Shown here: positions 52,225 through 60,975 of the stretch, one piece after another
How the letters are laid out: each line of letters starts with the position of its first letter
How positions within the stretch are numbered: the stretch's first letter is position 1
Source of the DNA: Lewinellaceae bacterium
Lineage (GTDB): Bacteria > Bacteroidota > Bacteroidia > Chitinophagales > Saprospiraceae
Reading direction: 5' to 3'
Assembly (NCBI GenBank): GCA_016716135.1
Contig: JADJWX010000001.1
Location: forward strand, 1-64,000
DNA length: 64,000 nucleotides
Translations under genes and position numbers: made by a program
Notes under the pieces: generated by a model
The model's database searches: none
Seen by the model: the letters and a program-made list of their open reading frames with translations, nothing else
What the model was told of the DNA's origin: nothing

Positions 52225-54701
52225 ATGTTTGAAAATTGGTTAATGCCAGTCCAATCCGATGACGAACCGGATTTTGTGCCGCTCTTTTCACTGGAAGAAG
52301 ATGAAGAAGCCAAGCAGGGGGAAGTGTTTCCGGACACCCTGCCTATTTTGCCGTTAAAAAATACAGTATTGTTTCCGGGGATTGTCACGCCCATCACGGT
52401 GGGGCGCGACAAAAGTATCCGGGCTGTTCAGAAAGCCTACGAAGACAATCGCCTGATCGGTGTTTTATCGCAAAAAGATGTAAAGATCGAGAGCCCGTCG
52501 GCCCGCGATCTGTACTCGATCGGTACGATTGCCCGGGTGTTGAAATTGCTGAAAATGCCCGACGGCTCCACCACGGCTATTTTGCAGGGCCGCAAGCGCT
52601 TCCACCTGGAAGATATGCTGAGCGAGGAGCCGTATATGCTGGGACAGATCAGCACCGTCGAATACACGTTGCCGAAGAACAAGCTGGAATTTCGCGCACT
52701 CATCAGCAGCATCCGGGATGCCGCCAAGCACATCATTGAGTTGTCGCCGCAAATCCCCTCGGAAGCCGTGGTGATGCTGAAAAATATTACCAACGATAAT
52801 TTCCTGCTCAATTTCATTGCCTCTAACCTCAATATAAAAATCGAGGAAAAACAGGCCATTCTCGAGATCAGCCACCTGAAGGAAAAGTCCAACCGCATCC
52901 TTTCCCACATGGATGCCGAGTTGCAGTTGCTCGAACTGAAAGACCAGATCGAGGCCAAGGTGCGCAACGATATTGAAAAACAACAACGCGACTACTTCCT
53001 CAGCCAACAGCTGAAAACTATCCAGGAAGAACTCGGGCAAAACCCGCAGGAAGACGAAATCAATGCGCTTGTCGAACGGGCTACAAAGAAAAATGGCCGA
53101 AAAACGTGCTGGAAACCTTCCAGCGCGAGGTGAACAAACTGCGCCGGGTAAACCCGCAAATTGCAGAATATGCCATCGGACTGACGTACCTGGAAACGCT
53201 GCTTGATTTGCCCTGGCTGGAGTTTACAAAAGACAACTTCGACCTCAAGCGGGTCAAGCAAGTGCTCGACCGGGACCACTACGGGCTCACGAAAGTCAAG
53301 GAGCGCATCCTGGAACACCTGGCCGTGCTCAAACTCAAAGGCGACATGAAAGCCCCGATCCTTTGCCTTGTCGGCCCGCCCGGCGTGGGCAAAACCTCGC
53401 TGGGCCAAAGTATCGGCAAAGCGCTCAAACGCAAATACGTACGCATGAGCCTCGGCGGCCTCCATGATGAAGCCGAGATTCGCGGCCACCGAAAAACGTA
53501 CATCGGCGCCATGCCCGGCCGGATCATCCAGTCGCTTAAAAAAGCCAAAACCGGCAACCCGGTTTTTATCCTTGACGAAATCGACAAGGTAGGCAAAGAT
53601 TTTCGCGGCGACCCGTCCTCGGCACTGCTGGAGGTGCTCGACCCGGAGCAAAACACGACCTTTTACGACAATTACCTTGAACTGGAATACGACCTGTCCA
53701 AAGTGCTGTTTATCGCCACGGCCAACTCCCTGTCGACCATTCAGCCTGCCTTGCTCGACCGGATGGAGATGATTGAAATTGCCGGCTATTCCCGGGAGGA
53801 GAAGATGGAGATCGCGAAACGCCACCTGATCCCGGAACAGCGCAAGGAACACGGCTTAAAGCCCAATCAGGTAAAGATCAGCGCCAAGGCACTGGCCGAT
53901 ATCATCAAACATTATACGGCTGAAAGTGGCGTGCGCAACCTGAACCGCGAGATCGGCTCGGTCATGCGCAATATTGCCAAAAAAGTGGCCATGGAAGAAC
54001 CCTACGAAGTAGTGGTCAAGCCTGAGCACCTGCATGATATCCTCGGCCCGACCAAATTTGACTCCGAAGTGTACACCACGCAGCAGGCGCCCGGTGTGGC
54101 CATTGGCCTGGCCTGGACATCGGTAGGCGGCGAGATACTGTTCATCGAGTCCAGCCTGAACAAAGGTTCCGGCCGGCTCCAGCTCACGGGTAACCTCGGT
54201 GATGTGATGAAAGAAAGTGCCAGCACGGCGCTCAGCTACATCAAAGCGCACGCCGCCGAGCTGGATATCGATCCGGAACGTTTTGACAAAACAGATATCC
54301 ACATTCACGTGCCGGAGGGCGCTATTCCAAAAGACGGCCCCTCGGCAGGCGTAACCATGCTGACGGCTATTACGTCGGTCTTTACCCAAAAACCGGTTAA
54401 GTCCTTCCTGGCCATGACCGGCGAGATTACCCTTCGGGGCAAAGTATTGCCGGTAGGTGGCATAAAGGAAAAAATCCTGGCCGCCAAGCGCGCCGGCCTA
54501 CGTGAAGTATTGCTTTGCAAGGAAAATGAGAAGCACGTTCAGGAAATAGAGGCCGAATATATCAAGGGTATTAAGTTTCACTATGTGGACCGGATGAGCG
54601 ATGTGCTGTCGGTGGCGTTGGGAATCACACCAGCGCAAAAAAATGGCTCGAACGGTATGGCCAAGGGCAAAAAGAAGAAAAGCGCGGCCGTGGAAAAATA
54701 G
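52225..54701 (+). pseudogene. lon: Lon protease, split by an apparent -1 indel in an A5 run
   Basis: Part one (52225-53133) encodes the Lon N-domain (LPILPLKNTVLFPGIVTPIT) and the start of the coiled coil (QQRDYFLSQQLKTIQEELGQ), then runs into an out-of-frame stop. Part two continues in the next frame (VLETFQREVNKLRRVNPQIA) through the AAA+ module (GPPGVGKTSLGQSIGKAL, VFILDEIDKVGKDFRGDPSS) to the protease domain with catalytic Ser in PKDGPSAGVTM and Lys in GGIKEKILAAKRAG, ending 54701. One more A in the A5 run at 53089-53093 gives the normal KKKWPKNVLETF sequence and one ~825-residue protein. Every domain and catalytic residue is otherwise intact, so a sequencing indel is more likely than true loss of Lon. 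Confidence 0.9.
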
Positions 54702-54744
54702 CACGAGCAATTTTGCATCGACCACACTTTATGACATTCTGAAA

Positions 54745-54783
54745 GAGGGCAAACGGGCTTTACACCTGGTTGCCCTCTTTTTT
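54745..54783 (+). terminator. terminator of lon, overlapping the end of the SulP gene
   Basis: GAGGGCAA pairs with TTGCCCTC across a 17-base loop, followed by TTTTTT. The stem-loop lies across the last codons and the stop of the convergent SulP gene, so the two genes share these bases. Confidence 0.8.
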
Positions 54784-56478
54784 ATCCGATGTTATCGCGG
54801 CTGCATACCGGAGTGCTGCGCCAACGTTGGAAAACACATTTTTTTTGCCGACTAAAAACAGGATGCGCGCTTCGCGCAATTCTTCCTGAAGCTCGGAACT
54901 GACTCCCGACAACAGCACTTTTACCTGCCGGGCCTGCATGTTTTTGATGAATTCCCGCAAATTGTGGATACCCGTCTCGTCAATCGTCGGTACAAAACGC
55001 ATACGCAACACAATGGCCTTGGGCGGCTTGCCGACCCGCCGCATCGTTTCCTTGAATTTATGGGCTACGCCAAAAAACAAGGGGCCGTTGATCTCAAACA
55101 CCTGCACACCGGGCGGGATCGGGTAGCGCTCCAGGCTGTCCGGATCTTTTATGTCATTTCGCTCGGTCACCTGTTCTTCCACCGGCCGTACGTCGCCGAT
55201 GGCAGCCATACGGCGGATAAACAGAAACGCGGCGAGTATCATCCCGATCTCGATGGCCACCGTCAGGTCGAACAAAACCGTCAGGAAAAACGTAGTGAGC
55301 ATGACCACCACATCGGGGCGTTGCCCGCGCAGGATCGCTTTGAAAGTGCGCCACTCGCTCATGTTGTACGCCACATAAACCAGGATGCCGGCCAGTACGC
55401 TCAGGGGGATCAGTTTAGCCCAGTTGCCGGCAAATACCATGACCGCCAGCAACACCAGGGCATGTACCATGCCGGCAACCGGGGTGCGGCCGCCGTTTTT
55501 GATGTTGGCTGCCGTGCGGGCAATGGCGCCGGTAGCCGGGATGCCGCCAAACAGGGCGGAAGCCATATTGCCGGCGCCCTGTGCCACGAGCTCGGTATTG
55601 GAGCGGTGGTTACCGCCAATGACCGAATCGGCAACCACCGCGCTCAGCAGGCTTTCGATGGCCCCCAGCATAGCGATGGCAAATGCCGGGCGGATCAATT
55701 CGCGCAACATGGGCCAGCTGACATCGGGCATTGTCGGCCTGGGTAAGGCAGTTGAAATAGACCCGAAACGGGTTTCAATCGTCTCTACCGGCAATTGGAA
55801 AATTTGCACCACGGCGGTGAGCAGCAGGATGGCGAGCAGTGCTCCCGGAATTTTCGATGTTATTTTGGGCATTGCGAAGGCCAGAATCAGTGTAACCAAG
55901 CCAATACCGACAGCCCACAGGTTCGTCCGGTGCAGGGCCTGGCCATAAACCTTCCATTTGTCTATAAAATCGGCGGGTACTTTTTCTAGAGACAAGCCCA
56001 GCAGGTCATTGATTTGAGCAGAAAAAATAATTACCGCAATGCCGGTTGTAAACCCGACGATCAGGGAATGCGGGATAAATTTGATCACACTGCCCAGCCG
56101 TGCAAAACCCATGAGCGTCAGCATCAGGCCGGCCATAAACGTGGCGACGATGAGCCCGTCAATGCCGTATTGCTGCACGATTCCGTATACGATCGGGATA
56201 AATGCCCCGGTAGGGCCGCCGATTTGCACGCGGCTGCCGCTCAACACGGAAATGGAAAACCCGGCAACGACGGCGGTTATGAGGCCTTTGTCCGGCGTTA
56301 CGCCACTCGCAATCGCGAAAGCAATGGCAAGCGGCAGAGCAATAATGCCGACAACCAGGCCGGCGACCAGATCGCGGCGGAGTTGTTTTTTGGGTATGCC
56401 TTCTTTGATCAGGGAAAATAATTTGGGGCGCAGCGCTTCTTGCTGCAACTGGATAAAAAACTTTAGCCTGTTGGTCAT
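54760..56478 (-). CDS. SulP/SLC26-family anion transporter with STAS domain
   Basis: 572 residues. Residues ~30-420 hold the SulP membrane domain: LRRDLVAGLVVGIIALPLAI, GSRVQIGGPTGAFIPIVYGI (the conserved TM3 substrate-site region), GIPATGAIARTAANIKNGGR and FLTVLFDLTVAIEIG. Residues ~450-560 are a cytoplasmic STAS domain (VQVFEINGPLFFGVAHKFKE, MRFVPTIDETGIHNLREFI). Family members carry sulfate, bicarbonate or dicarboxylates; the substrate is not readable and no carbonic anhydrase is adjacent. The last residues are encoded inside the lon terminator. Confidence 0.9.
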   Translation of the reverse strand: MTNRLKFFIQLQQEALRPKLFSLIKEGIPKKQLRRDLVAGLVVGIIALPLAIAFAIASGVTPDKGLITAVVAGFSISVLSGSRVQIGGPTGAFIPIVYGIVQQYGIDGLIVATFMAGLMLTLMGFARLGSVIKFIPHSLIVGFTTGIAVIIFSAQINDLLGLSLEKVPADFIDKWKVYGQALHRTNLWAVGIGLVTLILAFAMPKITSKIPGALLAILLLTAVVQIFQLPVETIETRFGSISTALPRPTMPDVSWPMLRELIRPAFAIAMLGAIESLLSAVVADSVIGGNHRSNTELVAQGAGNMASALFGGIPATGAIARTAANIKNGGRTPVAGMVHALVLLAVMVFAGNWAKLIPLSVLAGILVYVAYNMSEWRTFKAILRGQRPDVVVMLTTFFLTVLFDLTVAIEIGMILAAFLFIRRMAAIGDVRPVEEQVTERNDIKDPDSLERYPIPPGVQVFEINGPLFFGVAHKFKETMRRVGKPPKAIVLRMRFVPTIDETGIHNLREFIKNMQARQVKVLLSGVSSELQEELREARILFLVGKKNVFSNVGAALRYAAAITSDKKEGNQV

Positions 56479-56570
56479 TAGAAAAGATGTAAACGAGGTT
56501 AAAACGCTGTACTTTCCTGTAGGTTTTGTTTTCTTGTGTTTATTTTAAAGCACATTTTTGCGCGCCCGAT

Positions 56571-57365
56571 ATGGATGTTTCCATGCCCGTTTTTGCTCCC
56601 GAAATCGCTCTTGCAGCGGTAGTTTTTGCTACTGTTTTTGTTGCATACACGGTGCGAAAAAACATGCTTACTGCCAATGGCGCACTGGCTGCCGCATTTG
56701 TCGGGCTTTGGGTGCTTTTTTGGGCCGGACCTTCCTGGCTGCTTCCCCTGTTTTTCTTTTTTTTCAGTAGCATCTTGCTCGGCAAACTGAATAAAAACCA
56801 CACGCTCGCCGCCGACGTCAAACAGGGCAAGCCCCGCGATGCATGGCAGGTATGCTGCAACGGCGGCGTATACGCCGTACTGGCAACGCTGGCATCGGGC
56901 GGCTGTGCCGAAACTGCGCAGGCCCTGATGCTGCTGTCGATCGCCGGGAGCACCGCCGATACCTGGTCTTCCGAAACCGGGCAGTTTTTCCGGCAAAAAA
57001 CCGTGGACATTTTGCGCTGGAAGCCCGTGCCGGCCGGATTGTCAGGCGGGGTTAGTTGGGCCGGTACGGCGGGCGGGCTGTTGGGAGCGGTGGCTATGGC
57101 GCTGATCGGGAGCGGGCTGACCGGGAATTTCGGCGACCCAAAAACCTTGCTGCTGGTGTCTGCCGGCGGGTTTTCCGGCATGCTGCTCGACAGTCTGCTG
57201 GGCGCCGGTTTGCAGGCCCGCTACCGCCACTCGGAGAGCGGTGTACTGCGTGATAGCGGCGGCGCAGGTTTCGTGTTGCAAAGCGGGTATTCCTGGATGA
57301 GCAATGACGGTGTCAATTTCTGGAGCAACGTGTTGCTGGTCTTTTTCGGGTATTGGATGATTTGA
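56571..57365 (+). CDS. DUF92 family integral membrane protein
   Basis: Start ATG 56571 (MDVSMPVFAPEIALAAVVFA) gives 264 residues with about six transmembrane helices. The family marks are LTANGALAAAFVGLWVLFWA, RDAWQVCCNGGVYAVLATLA, GSTADTWSSETGQFFRQKTV, LRWKPVPAGLSGGVSWAGTAGG and SGVLRDSGGAGFVL... NDGVNFWSN. Plant relatives (VTE6) phosphorylate phytyl phosphate, so a prenyl/phytyl-phosphate kinase activity is possible, but bacterial members are uncharacterised. It stands alone. Confidence 0.82.
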   Translation: MDVSMPVFAPEIALAAVVFATVFVAYTVRKNMLTANGALAAAFVGLWVLFWAGPSWLLPLFFFFFSSILLGKLNKNHTLAADVKQGKPRDAWQVCCNGGVYAVLATLASGGCAETAQALMLLSIAGSTADTWSSETGQFFRQKTVDILRWKPVPAGLSGGVSWAGTAGGLLGAVAMALIGSGLTGNFGDPKTLLLVSAGGFSGMLLDSLLGAGLQARYRHSESGVLRDSGGAGFVLQSGYSWMSNDGVNFWSNVLLVFFGYWMI

Positions 57366-57625
57366 ATTGGCGGCTATGGGCTTTCCTGCGCGTGTAGTGA
57401 AATTTTGGAAGGCCCACTTCGAATAAATGCTGAAATAAGCACGCTGTTCCGGCCGGGTAAACAGGGTTGATTACAGTTTGTTTTTTTGCAAACAAAATGT
57501 TTTGAATAAACTATGTTTTGTTTTAAACATTTCACATATTTGCCCCATGAAATGCCCGTACAATTCTTTTACTTACTTTTTTAAAACAAAACGGCTACAC
57601 GCACACCCTGTAACTTATCCCTGCT

Positions 57626-59332
57626 ATGAACAAACTAACCTTCTCCATCGACATTGCCGCCCCTGGAACCCGCGTGTGGAAAACACTTTGGAACGACGTC
57701 AGCTACCGCCAGTGGACGGCGGTTTTTCACGAAGGCTCCTATGCCGAAAGCGACTGGCAGGAAGGCAGCCCAATCCGCTTTCTTGGACCGGGTGGCGACG
57801 GGATGTCGAGCCGAATTGCCCGGCTTATCCCAAACGAGTTCATGTCGTTCGAGCACCTGGGCGAGATCAAAAACGGGGTAGAGGAGTTGGACAAAGCCTG
57901 GTCGGGCGCCCAGGAAAACTACCGCCTCCGCCCAACGGATTCCGGTACCGAGCTCAGCGTTGAACTCGATATGGATGACAGCTTTGCCGAGTATTTTCAG
58001 CAAACTTTTCCGAAAGCCCTGGCGAGCGTCAAGGCACTTGCCGAAGCCCAGGATATAACGCCATTCCTCTGGTTCGACCAACAGGCGGAGGAAGCGGCCA
58101 ATTTTTATGTTTCCGTTTTCCCAAACTCGGCCATTGTCAATATTTCGCGCAACGGCGAGGCGGTTATGGTAGTCGATTTTTTACTTGGCGGCCGGCGTTT
58201 TAATGCGTTGAATGGCGGGCCGCATTTCAAATTTAACCCCTCCGTTTCGTTTTACACGGTTTTTGAAACCGAGGAAGAACTGGACGCCGCCTGGCAAAAA
58301 CTGTCCGACGGCGGCTCGGCGCTCATGCCGCTCGATAAGTACCCCTGGAGTGAGAAATACGGCTGGCTGCAAGACCGATTCGGCCTGTCGTGGCAACTGA
58401 CCCTGGGCAAGATCAGCGAGGTCGGACAGCGCATTTCCCCGGCGCTGATGTTTACCGGCGAGCAGCATGGCAAGGCGGAGCCTGCAATTGCGCTGTATTC
58501 TTCTATTTTTAAAAATCCGGAGACAAAACTGCTGGCGCGCTACGAAGCCGGCGACGGCGACCCGGCTATCGGCACGGTGAAACACGCGCAGTTCAGCCTG
58601 GGTGGCAACCTGTTCATAGCGATGGACAGCAGCCACATGCACGGCTTTGGCTTCAATGAAGCCGTTTCGTTTGTCGTGCATTGTGCGGATCAGCAGGAGG
58701 TGGACTATTTCTGGGAAAAACTCACCGCCAACGGCGGCTCGGAAAGCCAGTGCGGCTGGCTGAAGGACCCCTACGGCGTGTCGTGGCAGATCGTACCGGA
58801 TGCGCTGCCCAAGTTGCTCTCCGACCCCGACCCCGGGCGGGCGCAACGTGCCATGGGGGCCATGATGCAAATGCGGAAAATCGATATCGAGCAACTTCGC
58901 AAGGCCGCCGACAATGTGGCCAAAACCATTATCACCGTGCAGACAACCGTGGCAGCCCCCCTGGAAAAAGTGTGGGATTGCTGGACGAAGCCGGAGCACA
59001 TCGTACACTGGAACTTCGCTTCCGATGACTGGCAATCTCCTCGCGCCGAAAACGATCTTCGCCCGGGCGGCGCGTTTAACTACCGCATGGAAGCCCGCGA
59101 CGGCAGCGCGGGGTTCGACTTCGAAGGCAAATACAGCCTGGTGGAAGCGCCCCGGCGGATCGAATACGCCATCAGTGACGGCCGTCGGGTGCAGGTTACC
59201 TTCTCCAAAACCGATGCGGGCACCTTCGTTATGGAAAGTTTTGAGGCTGAAACCGAGCACCCGGTGGATATGCAGCGGGCGGGCTGGCAGGCGATTTTGG
59301 ATAATTTTAAGCGGTATGCGGAGGGGAAGTAA
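57626..59332 (+). CDS. four-domain fusion SRPBCC-VOC-VOC-SRPBCC
   Basis: 568 residues without signal peptide. Residues ~1-135 are an AHSA1-like SRPBCC domain (FSIDIAAPGTRVWKTLWNDV, SFEHLGEI). Residues ~140-270 and ~275-400 are two PhnB/3-demethylubiquinone-methyltransferase-like VOC domains (ITPFLWFDQQAEEAANFYVS, GGPHFKFNPSVSFYTVFET, YGWLQDRFGLSWQLT; then SPALMFTGEQHGKAEPAIAL, GFGFNEAVSFVVHCADQQEV, CGWLKDPYGVSWQIVPDALP). Residues ~425-568 are a second SRPBCC domain (ITVQTTVAAPLEKVWDCWTK, HIVHWNFASDDW, RIEYAISDGRRVQVTFSK). Each type is common as a single protein, often side by side in Bacteroidota genomes; all four in one chain is unusual. Small-molecule binding or modification is likely; substrate unknown. 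Confidence 0.85.
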   Translation: MNKLTFSIDIAAPGTRVWKTLWNDVSYRQWTAVFHEGSYAESDWQEGSPIRFLGPGGDGMSSRIARLIPNEFMSFEHLGEIKNGVEELDKAWSGAQENYRLRPTDSGTELSVELDMDDSFAEYFQQTFPKALASVKALAEAQDITPFLWFDQQAEEAANFYVSVFPNSAIVNISRNGEAVMVVDFLLGGRRFNALNGGPHFKFNPSVSFYTVFETEEELDAAWQKLSDGGSALMPLDKYPWSEKYGWLQDRFGLSWQLTLGKISEVGQRISPALMFTGEQHGKAEPAIALYSSIFKNPETKLLARYEAGDGDPAIGTVKHAQFSLGGNLFIAMDSSHMHGFGFNEAVSFVVHCADQQEVDYFWEKLTANGGSESQCGWLKDPYGVSWQIVPDALPKLLSDPDPGRAQRAMGAMMQMRKIDIEQLRKAADNVAKTIITVQTTVAAPLEKVWDCWTKPEHIVHWNFASDDWQSPRAENDLRPGGAFNYRMEARDGSAGFDFEGKYSLVEAPRRIEYAISDGRRVQVTFSKTDAGTFVMESFEAETEHPVDMQRAGWQAILDNFKRYAEGK

Positions 59333-59827
59333 TCAGAACCATTTTTTGATGGCTACTACTATTGAATGGAATAGTGTATGCGTTTGATTTTCAACCAAAC
59401 GCTGTTTTTCACGAGCAATAGAAGATTTCCAATACTTACATTGTTCCTCCCATTCCGGGTATTCTGTTGCAATCTGATTTAGCCGCTTGTCGAATGATTC
59501 TAATTGGTCGAGGTAAATGTCGGTTAAATGGAGTGCCAGTCCGATTTTTCTGGAATTGTTGCCATACAACCATTTGCGCATGGTTTTTGTCAATTCGGCC
59601 CCATTATCTTCTGTTGTCCAAATCAGGATTCCTAATAATTCGCCAGACTTCTTCAAGTCTGTTTCATCAAGCGTTAATTGGTAAACCTGTTCAGCTAAAT
59701 TTTTTCCAGCATTTTGGTCAACGAATTTGTAAACTTCGTCAAATACCTCATTTTCGATTGAACCCGGGCCATCTATTTCAGGATGGATGTATTGAAATAT
59801 CTGTTGTATACGCTTTGCATTATCCAT
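59333..59827 (-). CDS. hypothetical protein, helical
   Basis: Start ATG 59827 (MDNAKRIQQIFQYIHPEIDG) gives 164 residues; the frame stays open further upstream into the MITE at 59915, but that extension is repeat-derived and unlikely to be native. The protein is helical and acidic, with no signal or membrane segment (VFDEVYKFVDQNAGKNLAEQ, LESFDKRLNQIATEYPEWEE, KSSIAREKQRLVENQTHTLF). Family not recognised. It is tail-to-tail with the four-domain fusion, the stop codons adjoining without a gap. Its composition is more AT-rich than the neighbours', in line with the mobile elements just upstream. Confidence 0.55.
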   Translation of the reverse strand: MDNAKRIQQIFQYIHPEIDGPGSIENEVFDEVYKFVDQNAGKNLAEQVYQLTLDETDLKKSGELLGILIWTTEDNGAELTKTMRKWLYGNNSRKIGLALHLTDIYLDQLESFDKRLNQIATEYPEWEEQCKYWKSSIAREKQRLVENQTHTLFHSIVVAIKKWF

Positions 59828-59914
59828 AAAACCCATTACCGGTATTACTGCCCAGAATCTGCCTTCCTGCTGGCCTAAAATGTTCGAACACATTGGGCCA
59901 GCAGGTAGACAGAT

Positions 59915-60079
59915 TAGAACCCATCTCAAAACTACCTGTCGGGCCAAAATGGTGTCTATAAGTCGAATACTGCGTTAGTTTTTTTCAACGTAGAACACCG
60001 CTACGATTCAAAAAACTGCCTTGCCTTCGACTTCAATCCACTCATTTTGACTCCGACGCCAGTTTTGAGATGGGTTCTA
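59915..60079. mobile_element. MITE-like palindromic element, copy 1 (165 bp, diverged right half)
   Basis: Bounded by TAGAACCCATCTCAAAA and its complement TTTTGAGATGGGTTCTA. The left half is nearly identical to the copy at 60771-60933 (ACCTGTCGGGCCAAAATGG, then the loop CAACGTAGAACACCGCTACG), while the right arm between the loop and the terminal repeat has diverged, so the long stem is partly lost. No transposase. Confidence 0.8.
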
Positions 60080-60159
60080 ATAAATAGGGCGTGCATTGTT
60101 CTATTTTGGATGTTTAAGAAAAACGGAACTGAGTTTTCAGCATATTGTAAAGCCAGCCA

Positions 60160-60618
60160 TCAGGTCTTTTTCTTTTTTCTTTTTCGGTTTTGTTTTTTCC
60201 ACTTATCATCGGGCGAAAAAGTCAACGGGATTTGTATGCGTACCCTGGTCTTTTTGCCATCGACCGTACCCGGAGTCCAATTGTTGAGCAGCCCTACGAG
60301 CCGGACCGCTTCCTGATCAATATCTGCACTGACCCCTTGAAGCACTTCAATATCTGTAGCATTTCCCGTAGTGTCTACAACAAATCGAACGATTACCTTT
60401 CCGCCGATTCGATTTTCCAGGGCACTTTCCGGGTACTCGAGGTTTTCATTGATCAAATTATGCATGGCCTTGTTGCCGCCTGGAAATTCTGGTGCCGTCT
60501 TTGAAGTTTCCGGTTTGTCTGACGGGCCGGATGGAATGAGGTCTTCTGTCTGTCCAAGTAACTGGAAGGCAAGGCAGAATGCTGCGCAAAAAAGTAATTT
60601 TGATTTTGGCGTTATCAT
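60160..60618 (-). CDS. TonB C-terminal-domain protein (energy-transducer-like), secreted
   Basis: 152 residues with a signal peptide (KLLFCAAFCLAFQLLGQ) in place of the usual TonB membrane anchor. Residues ~45-135 match the TonB C-terminal fold as found in Bacteroidota (PEFPGGNKAMHNLINENLEY, GKVIVRFVVDTTGNATDIEV, GLLNNWTPGTVDGKKTRVRI, QIPLTF). The tail is extremely basic (KWKKQNRKRKKKKT). Without an inner-membrane anchor it probably does not transduce energy itself; similar secreted proteins occur widely in this phylum with unknown role. It is bracketed by the two MITE copies. Confidence 0.8.
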   Translation of the reverse strand: MITPKSKLLFCAAFCLAFQLLGQTEDLIPSGPSDKPETSKTAPEFPGGNKAMHNLINENLEYPESALENRIGGKVIVRFVVDTTGNATDIEVLQGVSADIDQEAVRLVGLLNNWTPGTVDGKKTRVRIQIPLTFSPDDKWKKQNRKRKKKKT

Positions 60619-60770
60619 ATTTTATAAAATTTATTAACTCAAGTTGTGGCTGTTAAAAGTAGAGAGGAACGGCAAGATCACCAAATCTATCACATACTGA
60701 CTATACCGCGATTTAACAGGTAAGAGTTGGTGTAGTTGGTCTTGATCATGTCAATCTTGTTTGATTTCTC

Positions 60771-60933
60771 TAGAACCCATCTCAAAACTACCTGTCGGGC
60801 CAAAATGGTGTCTATAAGTCGCAGGCAAGGCAGTTTTTTTCAACGTAGAACACCGCTATGATTCAAAAAACTGCCTTGCCTGCGACTTATAGACACCATT
60901 TTGGCCCGACAGGTAGTTTTGAGATGGGTTCTA
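60771..60933. mobile_element. MITE-like perfect palindrome, copy 2 (163 bp)
   Basis: Arms of about 70 bases from TAGAACCCATCTCAAAACTA at 60771 to the complement ending at 60933 match almost without error, around the loop CAACGTAGAACACCGCTATG. The element can extrude as a single long hairpin. It carries no gene. The terminal TA...TA may be a target duplication, but this cannot be told from two copies. Confidence 0.85.
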
Positions 60934-60975
60934 GGCAGGCCACACTTGAGATTATTAGAAATTCTAAAACGAACG

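Noticed and set aside
53106..54701. A separate gene starting at ATG 53106 encoding a short Lon lacking the N-domain
   Set aside because: The upstream part is the missing Lon N-terminus in an adjacent frame, and one A restores a single normal Lon; a stand-alone start inside the coiled coil is unlikely.
59828..59947. N-terminal extension of the helical hypothetical protein starting at ATG 59947
   Set aside because: The extra residues are encoded by the MITE copy 1 end; the same short peptide appears at the other MITE copy, so it is repeat-derived.
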